Below are positions 17,320-26,327 of a stretch of DNA of 64,000 nt, in pieces. The stretch is from Janthinobacterium psychrotolerans (GTDB taxonomy: Bacteria > Pseudomonadota > Gammaproteobacteria > Burkholderiales > Burkholderiaceae_D), in NCBI RefSeq assembly GCF_001677885.1, contig NZ_LOCQ01000046.1:57898-121897 (forward strand). The letters are read 5' to 3'. The position numbers and the translations under genes were made by a program. Below the pieces are notes generated by a model. That model was not told where the DNA came from, made no database searches, and saw nothing but the letters and a program-made list of their open reading frames with translations. Position 1 is the stretch's first letter; the number at the start of each line of letters is the position of its first letter.

Positions 17320-17853
17320 TTATTGAATGATAAATGCGGTAAATAATACGTCCGTCACGTCCTGCTCCGGCCCTTTGTCCTCGAACGGCTGGTTCACCTG
17401 GTTGATGATTTCCGCCGCCAGCTGTTGTTTGCCTTCCACGGTATTGAGCTCGGACGCCTTCTTGCCCGACAGTAGCAGCAACAAACGGCTGCGCACCTTG
17501 GGCATGTTCAGCTTGATCGTTTCCATTTCCTCGGCGTTCGCCACTTGCAGCGTAAACGCGATCTGCAGGTATTGCTCGCCGTTTTCCGGCTGCAGGTTGA
17601 CGGTAAAGGAATCGATGGGCACGAATACGGGCGGACCGGCTTTCGCTGCGGAATGTTTCTTTTTCTTCGACGGCGACGCTTCTTCCGCATCGCCCTTGCC
17701 ATGCAAGAAATACCAGGCCGCGCCACCGCCCACGCCGCCGGCCACCAGCACCGAGGCGAGAATGATGATGATCAGCTTTTTCTTTGACGCTCCCGCAGGT
17801 GCCAGTGCCGCATCGGCTTTCGGATCTGCTTTCATTTTTGGATTTGCTTTCAA
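17320..17853 (-). CDS. fliL: FliL, basal-body-associated membrane protein
   Basis: Single-pass inner-membrane protein that supports the stator around the motor. The 177-aa protein has a Lys-rich cytoplasmic start, one transmembrane helix (about residues 25-48, KLIIIILASVLVAGGVGGGAAWYFL) and a periplasmic FliL domain with the typical phrase VNLQPENGEQYLQIAFTLQV. It ends VTDVLFTAFIIQ. The 124-base gap to fliK is the largest inside this operon. Confidence 0.94.
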   Translation of the reverse strand: MKANPKMKADPKADAALAPAGASKKKLIIIILASVLVAGGVGGGAAWYFLHGKGDAEEASPSKKKKHSAAKAGPPVFVPIDSFTVNLQPENGEQYLQIAFTLQVANAEEMETIKLNMPKVRSRLLLLLSGKKASELNTVEGKQQLAAEIINQVNQPFEDKGPEQDVTDVLFTAFIIQ

Positions 17854-17897
17854 TGGTACTCAACTGCATGGAAGTGGATCACGACGCCATTATGTCA

Positions 17898-17905
17898 TTA
17901 TCGGC
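17898..17905 (-). promoter_or_regulatory. Orphan sigma-28-like -10 box upstream of fliL
   Basis: Read on the minus strand, GCCGATAA is a perfect FliA -10, 45 bases before the fliL start in the widest gap of the operon. At the required 11-base spacing the -35 position is TTGGTTCT, which does not match TAAAGTTT. It could be an internal promoter of another class or chance. Confidence 0.25.
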
Positions 17906-17977
17906 AAAGGATGCGCAGAACCAACTGTCGAAAAGAGGGCGCAAGCGCGCTCAACTTGTTTTTTGCAGCAGAAACTT

Positions 17978-19222
17978 TCAGGCAAAGGTATCGACTTCGC
18001 CCAGCGACGGCCTGCCGCGTCCCGCGCCTTGGGTGATGGCGATCTCGCCGCCCGACACCGCGCCGCCCTGATTGCCGCCGCGTCCACTACCGCTACCCTC
18101 GCGCTGGCTGTTGTTCTGCTGGGGCGCACCGTCCGACACGGTGGCGCTGCCAAACGCAATGCCGGCCTCGGCCATCATGTCGCGCAGGCGCGGCAGCGCC
18201 GCTTCCAGCGCTTGCCGTACTTCCGGCTGGGCTGACATGAAGGCGGCGTCGGCCTGGTCATTGGTGACCGTCAGCACCACTTGCAGCGGGCCGAGGTCGG
18301 GCGGATTCAGGGTCAGGGTGGCGCTCTGGTCGCCGCCGGCCGCCATCCACACCACTTTCTGGCCCAGCTGCTGGTCCCAGGCCGGCGTGCCGACACGGCC
18401 CATCAGCTTGTCGGCCGGCACTGCCGCCGCCGCTGCCTGCTGCAGGGCGCCCGGCGCCAGCGTCGCGGCCAGGCGGGTCAGGTCGGGTGCGGCTTCCTTC
18501 GGCAACGGTTCGGCCAGCGCCGAGCCGGCCTTGGCGGTGGCGGCCAGTTGCGCGTCGAGCGCCAGTTTGCCCGCGTCAGGCTTGCCGGCCTGCACCGTGG
18601 CGCCGGCCTGCGCCTTGCCCAGGCTGGCGGCAAAACCGCCGCCCTTGCCATCGTCAAGTACAGTCTCGGTCCTGGTATCGGTGCCGGTCCCGGTCCCGGT
18701 CCCGGCCGCTTTCTGGCCGGCCAGCAGCTGCGCCGCGCTGATGCTTTTGCCGTCGAGCTTGGCCAAGCCGCGCGCGCCGGCGTCGCCGGCCGCCGCGCCG
18801 CCATTGGCCGGCTGCTGCATCGCCAGCTTGATGCTGCCCACCAGGGCCAGCATGTCGGCGACCGGGTCGGCCGGTGGTTTGGCTTCCGCCGCCGTCGTCT
18901 CTTCCGATTCGCTGCTGTCGCTGTCCTTGTCGGCCGGCGCCGCTTCCTTGGCCGAGCCGGCATGGGCCTGCTCGGCGGCCGCCTGTTCGTTCGCCTTGCT
19001 GGCCGCTGGCGCCGGGGCCGGGGCCGGGGCCGGCGAAGCAGGCTTGGCCGCAGCCTGCGCCGGCGTTTGCGCCTGGGCGCGGCCGCTGGCCTGGCGCTGT
19101 TCCAGCTGGCGGTTCAGGGTGCGCTGGAAGTCGCCTTCGGGAGCGCTGCCGGACGGCATGTCGCGCCGGGCCGGCGCCGGCGTCGCATTCGGGGAGGAAA
19201 TCTGGGAAATCGGGGTCTGCAT
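17978..19222 (-). CDS. fliK: FliK, hook-length control protein
   Basis: Secreted molecular ruler that sets hook length and triggers the switch to filament export. The 414-aa protein has a long Ala/Pro/Gln-rich N-terminal ruler region. The C-terminal Flg_hook domain (about residues 285-375) has QLGQKVVWMAAGGDQSATLTLNPPDLGPLQVVLTV followed by LPRLRDMMAEAGI. The DNA contains in-frame hexanucleotide repeats that encode Pro-Ala (19009-19034) and Gly-Thr (18685-18704) runs. Such repeats could change ruler length without breaking the frame. Confidence 0.94.
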   Translation of the reverse strand: MQTPISQISSPNATPAPARRDMPSGSAPEGDFQRTLNRQLEQRQASGRAQAQTPAQAAAKPASPAPAPAPAPAASKANEQAAAEQAHAGSAKEAAPADKDSDSSESEETTAAEAKPPADPVADMLALVGSIKLAMQQPANGGAAAGDAGARGLAKLDGKSISAAQLLAGQKAAGTGTGTGTDTRTETVLDDGKGGGFAASLGKAQAGATVQAGKPDAGKLALDAQLAATAKAGSALAEPLPKEAAPDLTRLAATLAPGALQQAAAAAVPADKLMGRVGTPAWDQQLGQKVVWMAAGGDQSATLTLNPPDLGPLQVVLTVTNDQADAAFMSAQPEVRQALEAALPRLRDMMAEAGIAFGSATVSDGAPQQNNSQREGSGSGRGGNQGGAVSGGEIAITQGAGRGRPSLGEVDTFA

Positions 19223-19254
19223 GATGGGCCCTGTGGCGCTGCTGCCAGCGTAAA

Positions 19255-19695
19255 TTAACGTTTGTAGTAAGCTTGCCGTGCCGCGTGTTCGTCCATGGCC
19301 TTCTGGTCGCGCTTGTTTTCCAGCTTCAGGGCCTGTTCCTGCGCCCGGTTGTTCAGCGTGGTGTAGGACATGCGCTTGCGCTCGGCCGTTTGCCAGCTGG
19401 CTTTTTCATGTTCGCTGCGCGCCTGCGCATGGTTGACCACCTGCTGCTGGCCCGTGATGGCGCTGTCCAACTTGAGCATGAAGGCCTGGAAGTTGCGGTA
19501 GGCGATGGGCGTGATGCCATTGGCCATGCTCGCTTCGAAGCGCTGCGCATAGTCGTCGCGGTAGCCGGCCAGCATCTGCAGCTTTTGCTGGCAGTCGTCG
19601 AGCGCTTTCAGGGCCGCACCCAGGCGCTTGGCACAGTCATCGGTCTCGCGCTGGGCCAGGTCGATCAGGGTTGCAAGTTGGGATGGAGATGCCAT
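19255..19695 (-). CDS. fliJ: FliJ, export chaperone / ATPase stalk
   Basis: Cytoplasmic coiled-coil protein that links the FliI ATPase ring to the export gate. The 146-aa product is almost wholly helical and rich in Gln, Lys, Glu and Ala. It has the family features LIDLAQRETDDCAKRLGAALKALDDCQQKLQML near the start and an Arg/Lys-rich C-terminus. It lies between fliI and fliK, the standard position. Sequence conservation is low in this family, so the call leans on order and coiled-coil character. Confidence 0.93.
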   Translation of the reverse strand: MASPSQLATLIDLAQRETDDCAKRLGAALKALDDCQQKLQMLAGYRDDYAQRFEASMANGITPIAYRNFQAFMLKLDSAITGQQQVVNHAQARSEHEKASWQTAERKRMSYTTLNNRAQEQALKLENKRDQKAMDEHAARQAYYKR

Positions 19696-19727
19696 GATTA
19701 ATTATATGCCTGGCAGACACGCTTCAA

Positions 19728-21140
19728 TCACTCGAACAGAGCGGCAAGTTGCCCCAAGCTCTCGTCCATGCCGACACGCTCGGTAATCTGCTGTTGCAAA
19801 AACGCTTCAATCTTCTCGTGCAGGGCAATCGCCTGGTCCAGCACCGGGTCGGTGCCGGCGGCGTAGGCGCCCACGCTGATCAGGTCGCGGCTGCGCTCGT
19901 AGCGTGAATACAATTGCTTCAGCTTGCGCGCCTTTTGCTGGTGTTCATGGCTGGTGATCGAATGGGCGGCGCGCGAAATCGATTGTTCGATATCGATCGC
20001 CGGGTAGTGGCCCGCTTCGGCCAGGCGGCGGTTGAGCACGATGTGGCCGTCGAGAATCGCGCGCGCCGAGTCGGCGATCGGGTCCTGCTGGTCGTCGCCT
20101 TCGGTCAGCACGGTATAGAACGCGGTGATCGAGCCGCCGCCTTCCTCGCCATTGCCGGCCCGTTCCACCAGCACCGGCAGCTTGGCGAACACCGACGGCG
20201 GATAGCCCTTGGTGGCGGGCGGCTCGCCGATCGCCAGCGCGATCTCGCGCTGCGCCATCGCATAGCGTGTCAGCGAATCCATGATCAGCAGCACGTTTTG
20301 TCCCTGGTCGCGGAAGTGCTCGGCAATCGCTGTCGCATAGGCGGCGCCCTGCAGGCGCATCAGCGGCGGCGTGTCGGCCGGCGCGGCCACCACCACCGAG
20401 CGGGCCAGGCCCTCCGGCCCGAGAATCTGCTCGATGAACTCTTTTACCTCGCGGCCCCGTTCGCCGATCAGGCCGACCACGATCACGTCGGCCTCGGTGT
20501 ATCTCGCCATCATGCCCAGCAATACGCTCTTGCCGACGCCGGAACCGGCGAACAGGCCCATGCGCTGGCCACGGCCCACCGTCAGCATGGCGTTGATCGA
20601 GCGCACGCCCACGTCCAGGGTCGAGACAATGGGCGCGCGACCCAGCGGATTGGCGGGGCGCACATTGATGGGGGCGCTGTCGGTGGTGTGCAGCGGCCCC
20701 AGCTGGTCGAGCGGACGCCCGGCGCCGTCCAGCACGCGGCCCAGCAATTGCGCGCCGACCGGCAAATGGCGCGCACGGTCGCTGGGACGGCGGCGCGGAT
20801 GCGCCACGCTGCCCGGGCGCGGTATCGCCGGTTCGACCGAAAACACGCGCGTGCCCGGCACGATGCCTTCGACATCGCTTTGCGGCATCAAAAACAGCCG
20901 GTCGCCTTCGAAGCCGACCACTTCGGCCTCGACCCGGCCGCCGTTGGGCAGTGGCACGGTGCAGGCGGCGCCGACGGCCAGGCGCAGGCCGACCGCTTCC
21001 ATCACCAGGCCGGCCACGCGCGTGACCCGGCCCGAGACCTGCATCGGCTCGACAAAGCCGACCACGGCCGAGCAGTCGTTCAGGTAGGCGCGCCAGCGCG
21101 CCGCATGGGAGTTGACGGGCTTGTCGTCCTTGTCGCTCAC
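19728..21140 (-). CDS. fliI: FliI, flagellar export ATPase
   Basis: F1-beta-like ATPase energising flagellar protein export. The 470-aa protein has the Walker A motif AGSGVGKS near residue 200, [13 protein letters not shown] after it, and the Walker B region [36 protein letters not shown] near residue 290. The N-terminal extension is a little longer than in Salmonella. Its ATG overlaps the fliH stop by four bases (ATGA). Confidence 0.97.
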   Translation of the reverse strand: MSDKDDKPVNSHAARWRAYLNDCSAVVGFVEPMQVSGRVTRVAGLVMEAVGLRLAVGAACTVPLPNGGRVEAEVVGFEGDRLFLMPQSDVEGIVPGTRVFSVEPAIPRPGSVAHPRRRPSDRARHLPVGAQLLGRVLDGAGRPLDQLGPLHTTDSAPINVRPANPLGRAPIVSTLDVGVRSINAMLTVGRGQRMGLFAGSGVGKSVLLGMMARYTEADVIVVGLIGERGREVKEFIEQILGPEGLARSVVVAAPADTPPLMRLQGAAYATAIAEHFRDQGQNVLLIMDSLTRYAMAQREIALAIGEPPATKGYPPSVFAKLPVLVERAGNGEEGGGSITAFYTVLTEGDDQQDPIADSARAILDGHIVLNRRLAEAGHYPAIDIEQSISRAAHSITSHEHQQKARKLKQLYSRYERSRDLISVGAYAAGTDPVLDQAIALHEKIEAFLQQQITERVGMDESLGQLAALFE

Positions 21141-21889
21141 GGCGCCAGCCAGTCCAGGTCTTTGCCGAGGGCGTGCGTGAGGCGCTGCCAGCGGGTCGAC
21201 GCCTGCGCATCGATCTGGTTGCTGGCGGTGTCGATCTTGCAGCCGCCGCGCTCCACGGAGGGATCTTCGATCACGCGCCAGCCGCCTTTGCCGAGTTCTT
21301 CGCCGATGCCGTCGCGCACCACTTGCGCGTCTTCGGGGTTGAGCATCAGCAAGGCCGGCTGTTGCAGCACGGGCAGGTATTCGATGGCGTCGCGCACCAT
21401 CGGCAGCATCAGTTCGGGGCGCACGGGCAGGGCCGCTTTCAGCATGCCCTTGGCCAATTGCAAGGCCAGTTCCATCACCTCGTTGGCGATCAGTTCGTCC
21501 GCCTGCTGCAGCGCCGTGCCGAAGCCGACGGCGATGGTCTGCAGGTGCGCCAGCTCGACGCTGGAAGCTTGCTGGCCCTCGGCGTACGATTGCGCGTGGC
21601 CATCGGCGTGGCCGGCCGCATGGCCTTCGGCATAGCCGCTGCTGCGGCCTTCCTCGAAGCCGGTGGCGTGCGCCGCTTCGCGGATAGCGTCGATTTCTTC
21701 CTGGGTCGGGTATTGCAGCGGTGGCGCCAGTTCTTCTTCCGGCAGGTCGTCAAACGGCTCGGGTTCCGGTTCCGGCTCCGGTTCGAGCAACTTGCGCGCC
21801 GCCAGCACGCTGGGGCGGTCGTCGCCGAACGAGGTCATTTCCCAGCGTTGATACGCAGTTTGTTTCTCTTTGGGAATAAAATTAGACAA
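21137..21889 (-). CDS. fliH: FliH, regulator of the export ATPase
   Basis: FliH binds FliI and anchors it to the C-ring. A run of Gly-x3-Gly-like repeats (about residues 75-105: [21 protein letters not shown]) matches the known FliH glycine-repeat helix, followed by the FliH C-terminal domain. A Glu-Pro run ([12 protein letters not shown]) lies just before it. The start chosen is TTG at 21889 (giving MSNFIPKE), because GAGGA lies five to six bases upstream. A GTG at 21910 would add seven residues inside fliG. The TTG start overlaps fliG by eight bases. Confidence 0.92.
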   Translation of the reverse strand: MSNFIPKEKQTAYQRWEMTSFGDDRPSVLAARKLLEPEPEPEPEPFDDLPEEELAPPLQYPTQEEIDAIREAAHATGFEEGRSSGYAEGHAAGHADGHAQSYAEGQQASSVELAHLQTIAVGFGTALQQADELIANEVMELALQLAKGMLKAALPVRPELMLPMVRDAIEYLPVLQQPALLMLNPEDAQVVRDGIGEELGKGGWRVIEDPSVERGGCKIDTASNQIDAQASTRWQRLTHALGKDLDWLAP

Positions 21890-22880
21890 ACGAATCCTCG
21901 CCTTTTCCACCCAGGACGATCTGCCCCTCGTCCGCCAGGCGGCGCACGATCTGCAGGATCTGCTTCTGCTGCGACTCCACTTCCGATAGCCGCACCGGCC
22001 CTTTCGACTCCAGGTCTTCGCGCATCATTTCGCCGGCGCGCTGCGACATGTTCTTGAAGATCTTCTCGCGCAGCTCCTGCGAGGCGCCCTTGAGGGCGAT
22101 GATCAGCATTTCCGACTGTACTTCGCGCAGCAGCAGCTGGATGCCGCGGTCGTCGATATCGATCACGTTGTCGAACACGAACATTTCGTCCATGATCTTT
22201 TGCGCCATGTCGTTGTCGTAGTTCTTGATATTGTCCATCACGGAGCCTTCCTGCTCGCCACTCATGAAGTTCAAGATCTCGGCCGCGGCGCGCACGCCGC
22301 CCAGCGACGATTTCTTGATGTTTTCATTGCCCGACAGCAGTTTGGTCAGCACGTCGTTCAGTTCGCGCAGCGCGGCCGGCTGTACCCCGTCCAGGGTGGC
22401 GATGCGCAGCACCACGTCGTTGCGCAGGCGGTCGGTGAAGTGGCCGAGGATTTCGCAAGCCTGGTCGCGCTCCAGATGGACCAGGATGGTGGCGATGATC
22501 TGCGGGTGTTCGTTGCGGATCAGCTCGGACACCGACTGCGAATCCATCCATTTCAGCGATTCGATGCCGGACGCATCCTTGCCGCCCAATATGCGCGACA
22601 GCAACACGGATGCCTTGTCGTCGCCCAGCGCCTTGGTCAGCACCTGGCGGATATACTCGTCCGAATCGAGGCCGACGGTGGAATTGAGCTCGGTCTGCTC
22701 GCGGAAATCGTCGAGCACTTCGACCACCTGTTCGTGGGCGATGCCCTTCATGGTGGCCATGGCCGCGCCCAGTTTCAGCACTTCGCGCGGGCCGAGAAAT
22801 TTCATCACTTCGGCCGCTTCGCTCTCGCCCAGGGCCAGCATCAGGATGGCCGCTTTTTGCAGTCCGGTCGTTTCAGTCAT
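21882..22880 (-). CDS. fliG: FliG, C-ring motor/switch protein
   Basis: Torque-generating rotor protein. The 332-aa product has all three armadillo-like domains. The middle domain has the EHPQ motif LIRNEHPQIIATILVHLERDQA (about residue 125). The C-terminal motor domain has the charged helix with FDNVIDIDDRGIQLLLREVQSEMLIIALKGA (about 240-275). It starts inside the last codons of fliF (8-base overlap). Confidence 0.97.
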   Translation of the reverse strand: MTETTGLQKAAILMLALGESEAAEVMKFLGPREVLKLGAAMATMKGIAHEQVVEVLDDFREQTELNSTVGLDSDEYIRQVLTKALGDDKASVLLSRILGGKDASGIESLKWMDSQSVSELIRNEHPQIIATILVHLERDQACEILGHFTDRLRNDVVLRIATLDGVQPAALRELNDVLTKLLSGNENIKKSSLGGVRAAAEILNFMSGEQEGSVMDNIKNYDNDMAQKIMDEMFVFDNVIDIDDRGIQLLLREVQSEMLIIALKGASQELREKIFKNMSQRAGEMMREDLESKGPVRLSEVESQQKQILQIVRRLADEGQIVLGGKGEDSFV

Positions 22881-24591
22881 TATTGCCTATCCATGCCTTG
22901 ATTACGTTGGCCACCACGCGTGGGTCTTCCTGCGCCAGCTTCCTGGCCATCGCCAGGTTGTCACGGTAGCCGCGCGCCGTGTCTTCTTCCAGTTCTTCCA
23001 GCTGCGCTTCGCTGAGCAGGACTTCGTTTTCTTCGTCGGTCTTTGGCAGTTCCGGCTCGATCACCGGCGGCGGTGCGCCGAAGTCGTCGATCTTGCGCAT
23101 CACCGGGCGCAGCATCGGGCGCACGATCTTGATGAAGATATACAACAGGATCAGGGCCGTGATCAGGAATTTTGCCAGTTCTTTCGCCAGCGGCAGGTTG
23201 GCCGGGTCGCGCCACCATTCGAGCTTGCCTTCGGGCGCGCGGTCGATGCCATTGAACGGCGAATTGGCCACGCTGAAGCTGTCGCCGCGCTCCTTGTTGT
23301 AGCCCATCGCCTCCTTGACGAGGTTGTTGATCTGCACCATTTCAGCCGGGGAGATCGGCGTCACCGTCACCTTGCCGTCGGCGGCGATATTGCGCCGGTA
23401 GTTGACTACCACCGCCACCGACAGGCGGCGCAGGCCGCCCATCGACTTCTGCTCGTAGCGCACGGTCTTGTCGACTTCATAATTGGTGGTCGCTTCCTTT
23501 TGCGACGGCAAGGCCGGCGCCCCGGCGCCCGGTGCGCCCGGCGCTTCGGCCGTCAGCGGCGCGGTCGCCACGCCCGGCGGCTGGTTCGACAGCGCGCCCG
23601 GCACGCCGGACGGATTGGCGTTGCCGGCGCCGGTCGACTCGCTCGTCTGCTGGCTGCGGATGGTCGACGCTTCCGGCGGCGAGTTCGGCTTGTAGGTCTC
23701 GGCCGCCTGTTCGCTTTGCGAAAAATCCACGTCGGCCGTCGCTTCGGCGCGCACATTGCCTTCGCCGACGATCGGCAGCAGGATCGATTCGACCTGCTTG
23801 ATCACGCTTTGCTGCAATTGCTGCACGTATTTGAGCTGGTTCGGGTCCAGGCTCTTGATGCCGTTGGCGCGGTCCTTGTCGCGTTCCTGGTTCGACAGCA
23901 GGCTGCCCGCCTGGTCGACCACGGTCACGTTAATTGGCAGCAATTCCGGCACGCTGGACGCCACCAGGTGCACGATGGCGCTCACTTGCAGCTGGTCCAG
24001 GCCGCGGCCCGGGTGCAGGTTGAGCAGTACCGAGGCGGTCGGTTTTTGCTGCTCGCGCACGAACACCGACGGTTTCGGCAGCGCCAGGTGGACGCGCGCC
24101 GTGTCGACCGCCGACACCGATTCGATCGACTTGGCCAGCTCGCCTTCGAGCGCGCGCTGGAAATTGACCTGTTCCAGGAACTGCGACACGCCCAGTTTCT
24201 GGTTTTCCATCAACTCAAAACCCACGTTGCCGCCTTTCGGCAAGCCTTGCGCGGCCAGTTTCAGGCGCGCATCGTGAACCTGCTCGGTGGGCACCAGGAT
24301 GGCGCCGCCGCCTTCGGAAAACTTGTGCTTGATGCCCAACTGGTCCAGCGAGGCGGTAATCGCGCCGCCGTCACGGTCGGTAAAATTGGAAAACAGGACT
24401 TTGTATTCGGGCGGCTGGTTCCACATGTAGAGCGCCACGCCGATGGCGATCAGCGCTGCCACACCCAGGCCGCGCAGGAAATTCTTGCCCATCGGAGTCT
24501 TGGCAAACGCCTGCACGGATTCGACCGGCGTGCGCGCGGGAGCGGGCGCCGGTGGGGGTTGGTTCAGTTCGATCTCTTCCGCTACAGCCAT
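22873..24591 (-). CDS. fliF: FliF, MS-ring protein
   Basis: Inner-membrane MS-ring, the first basal-body structure to assemble. With the ATG at 24589-24591 and GGAAGG five bases upstream, the protein is 572 aa. Upstream in-frame codons were dropped. It has two transmembrane helices (about residues 43-63 and 455-475), the ring-building motif PPEYKVLFSNFTDRDGGAITASLDQLGIKHKF, and a C-terminal FliG-binding segment (LAQEDPRVVANVIKAWIGND). It opens the minus-strand operon through fliR and diverges from fliE. Confidence 0.96.
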   Translation of the reverse strand: MAVAEEIELNQPPPAPAPARTPVESVQAFAKTPMGKNFLRGLGVAALIAIGVALYMWNQPPEYKVLFSNFTDRDGGAITASLDQLGIKHKFSEGGGAILVPTEQVHDARLKLAAQGLPKGGNVGFELMENQKLGVSQFLEQVNFQRALEGELAKSIESVSAVDTARVHLALPKPSVFVREQQKPTASVLLNLHPGRGLDQLQVSAIVHLVASSVPELLPINVTVVDQAGSLLSNQERDKDRANGIKSLDPNQLKYVQQLQQSVIKQVESILLPIVGEGNVRAEATADVDFSQSEQAAETYKPNSPPEASTIRSQQTSESTGAGNANPSGVPGALSNQPPGVATAPLTAEAPGAPGAGAPALPSQKEATTNYEVDKTVRYEQKSMGGLRRLSVAVVVNYRRNIAADGKVTVTPISPAEMVQINNLVKEAMGYNKERGDSFSVANSPFNGIDRAPEGKLEWWRDPANLPLAKELAKFLITALILLYIFIKIVRPMLRPVMRKIDDFGAPPPVIEPELPKTDEENEVLLSEAQLEELEEDTARGYRDNLAMARKLAQEDPRVVANVIKAWIGNND

Positions 24592-24858
24592 GATTGCCTT
24601 CCGGGGCGGTGGTATTGTGAGGTGGTTGGGGGCCGCCGCCTGCGAAACGAGGAGCGATAAGAGCAATTATCCGCTCCTGTCATGCGCTTTGATCGTCCAA
24701 ATAGAAGGTGGTTTTGCCGCCTGCTCGGCCGAGCGGCTGGCTTTCCTGCTGGTATTGTGGAACACTGGCAACGTACGGTAGCACTAATTGTACCCGGCGC
24801 TGCCTTGCCGGCCAGGGTTTTGTGCCTTGGAGGCAACAGACAGGAATCGGGAGGCATC

Positions 24859-25209
24859 GTGAAAACAGGTGGTATGGGCGGTATAGACAGCAGCAGGATC
24901 GAGGCGATGATTTCGCAACTGAAGGCGGCGGCCACGCGGCCCGAAGCGAAGGTGCCGGCGATCCAGACCGAGGCGCCGGCCGCCAAGGTCAATTTCGCCG
25001 ACGCGCTCAAGGGTGCGCTCGACTCGGTGGCCGGCGCGCAAAAGACCTCGGCCGACCTGGGCAAGCGCTTTACCATGGGCGACGACAGCGTCAGCCTGTC
25101 GGACGTGATGGTGGCCTCGCAAAAGGCCGGCATCCAGTTCCAGGCGACGGTGCAGGTACGCAACAAGCTCGTGTCGTCCTACCACGAGATCATGAACATG
25201 CAAGTCTAA
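24859..25209 (+). CDS. fliE: FliE, MS-ring/rod adaptor
   Basis: FliE links the MS-ring to the rod and plugs the export gate. With the GTG at 24859, preceded by GGGAGG, the protein is 116 aa, the normal size. It starts KTGGMGGIDSSRIEAMISQLKAAA. The C-terminal domain has VNFADALKGALDSVAGAQKTSADLGKRF and VSLSDVMVASQKAGIQFQATVQVRNKLVSSYHEIMNMQV, diagnostic for FliE. A longer reading from 24682 adds non-conserved residues. It diverges from fliF and ends 8 bases from the convergent ycgR. Confidence 0.95.
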   Translation: MKTGGMGGIDSSRIEAMISQLKAAATRPEAKVPAIQTEAPAAKVNFADALKGALDSVAGAQKTSADLGKRFTMGDDSVSLSDVMVASQKAGIQFQATVQVRNKLVSSYHEIMNMQV

Positions 25210-25217
25210 GGCCGGAC

Positions 25218-25982
25218 TCAGCCCAACCCTGCAATGCGCGCATTGCGCTCCCGCTCCAGGCGCGTAATATAGCGCTGCACCTGCGCCAGCGTGCCGCGCG
25301 ACAGGTCGACGAACTGGCAGCCGAGGCGGCGGTTCAGTTTGTTGTTCAGCAAGGTCATGTCGAGCGAGTTGCGAATTTGCAACGTCACGGTGATGATACC
25401 GATCTCGGGCAGGTCGATGCGGCAGCCCGGGTAGTTCTTGCCGATGGTGTCGCCCAGCACCAGCTTGTTGTCCATGATGGCGATACCGCCGCAGCTGATG
25501 TCGGCCAGCGGGAACGGTGTGTTATTGGCCGCGCCATCGTCGCCGATCATGGGAATGGTCGCGCGCACGGGATTGCTGACCGGCGTGTTCATGCGGTAGT
25601 ACTCGCGCCGCTGCAGGCGGATCAGCGTGTCGGGCACGGCCATTTTCAGGGCCGGCGTGCCGCCATGCATGCATTCTTCCAGTGAATTGCTGGAAAACAT
25701 GATGCGGATCTTGTCGAGCGAGGTTTCGAACGCGATGCCGCTGGCGGCCGCCATGCGCCGGCTCTGGCCGGTGTCGACCGGGCGGTCGAGAATGACCATG
25801 CCGCCTTCGGCGTCGATCTCGAGGATGGAGGTGACGCAGACTTCGGATTCACCGTGCACCTGCATGCGGATCAACTGGTTTTTTTCGCCGATGCTGCGTA
25901 GCAGGGCGACGATTTCCCGCCGTGATTCCACTTCAAAGTCATGCCAGTTTTCGAGGCCGGAATCCATAATATGTGCTTGCAT
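25218..25982 (-). CDS. ycgR: YcgR-like PilZ protein, c-di-GMP flagellar brake
   Basis: Binds cyclic di-GMP and slows or biases the motor. The 254-aa protein has an N-terminal YcgR domain (about residues 10-115) and a C-terminal PilZ domain (about 120-235). Both c-di-GMP contact motifs are present: RREYYR (RxxxR class, near residue 125) and DISCGG (D/NxSxxG, near residue 165). A GGEEF cyclase at 35502-37142 is a candidate source of the signal. It lies 15 bases after the FlhB C-domain-like gene, probably in the same late operon. Confidence 0.92.
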   Translation of the reverse strand: MQAHIMDSGLENWHDFEVESRREIVALLRSIGEKNQLIRMQVHGESEVCVTSILEIDAEGGMVILDRPVDTGQSRRMAAASGIAFETSLDKIRIMFSSNSLEECMHGGTPALKMAVPDTLIRLQRREYYRMNTPVSNPVRATIPMIGDDGAANNTPFPLADISCGGIAIMDNKLVLGDTIGKNYPGCRIDLPEIGIITVTLQIRNSLDMTLLNNKLNRRLGCQFVDLSRGTLAQVQRYITRLERERNARIAGLG

Positions 25983-25997
25983 TGATGCCTGTCGGTT

Positions 25998-26327
25998 CTA
26001 TGTATCGTTGGGAAGGGCTGCGAGGGTATCGGGCGGTGGCGGGAGCGGTCCGCCTTTCGCAGATTCAATATGATATAACCAGGCCAGCAGTTCCGCAATC
26101 GCCCGATACAGGCCTGGTGGAATCTGGCTGTCCAGGTCGATATCCATCAACAGCGCCACCAGCTCCTTTGATTCATGTACGAACACGCCATGTTCGCGCG
26201 CCGTGCTGATGATCTTGTCGGCGATCAGGCCGCTGCCCTTGGCCACCACCTTGGGCGCCGCCTCGCCGCTCTGGTAGGCCAGCGCCACCGCCGTTTGCGG
26301 CATCCTGCGCCTGCCGTCATCCAGCAT
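25998..26327 (-). CDS. Stand-alone FlhB C-terminal-domain protein
   Basis: A 109-aa protein that corresponds only to the cytoplasmic tail of FlhB/YscU, without the membrane part. The match is TAVALAYQSGEAAPKVVAKGSGLIADKIISTAREHGV, then ELVALLMDIDLDSQIPPGLYRAIAELLAWLY. FlhB itself self-cleaves at N-PTH. Here the equivalent place reads MPQTAVALAY, so the protein mimics the already cleaved product and cannot cleave. Related small proteins (FlhX type) are known in other bacteria. It overlaps the FliK-like gene by 11 bases, suggesting joint action in export switching. The start at 26327 is one of two (also 26354). Confidence 0.85.
   Translation of the reverse strand: MLDDGRRRMPQTAVALAYQSGEAAPKVVAKGSGLIADKIISTAREHGVFVHESKELVALLMDIDLDSQIPPGLYRAIAELLAWLYHIESAKGGPLPPPPDTLAALPNDT

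Noticed and set aside
24592..24858. Sigma-54-like GG-N10-GC pattern between fliF and fliE
   Set aside because: Only the invariant bases match, in a GC-rich stretch where such patterns occur by chance.
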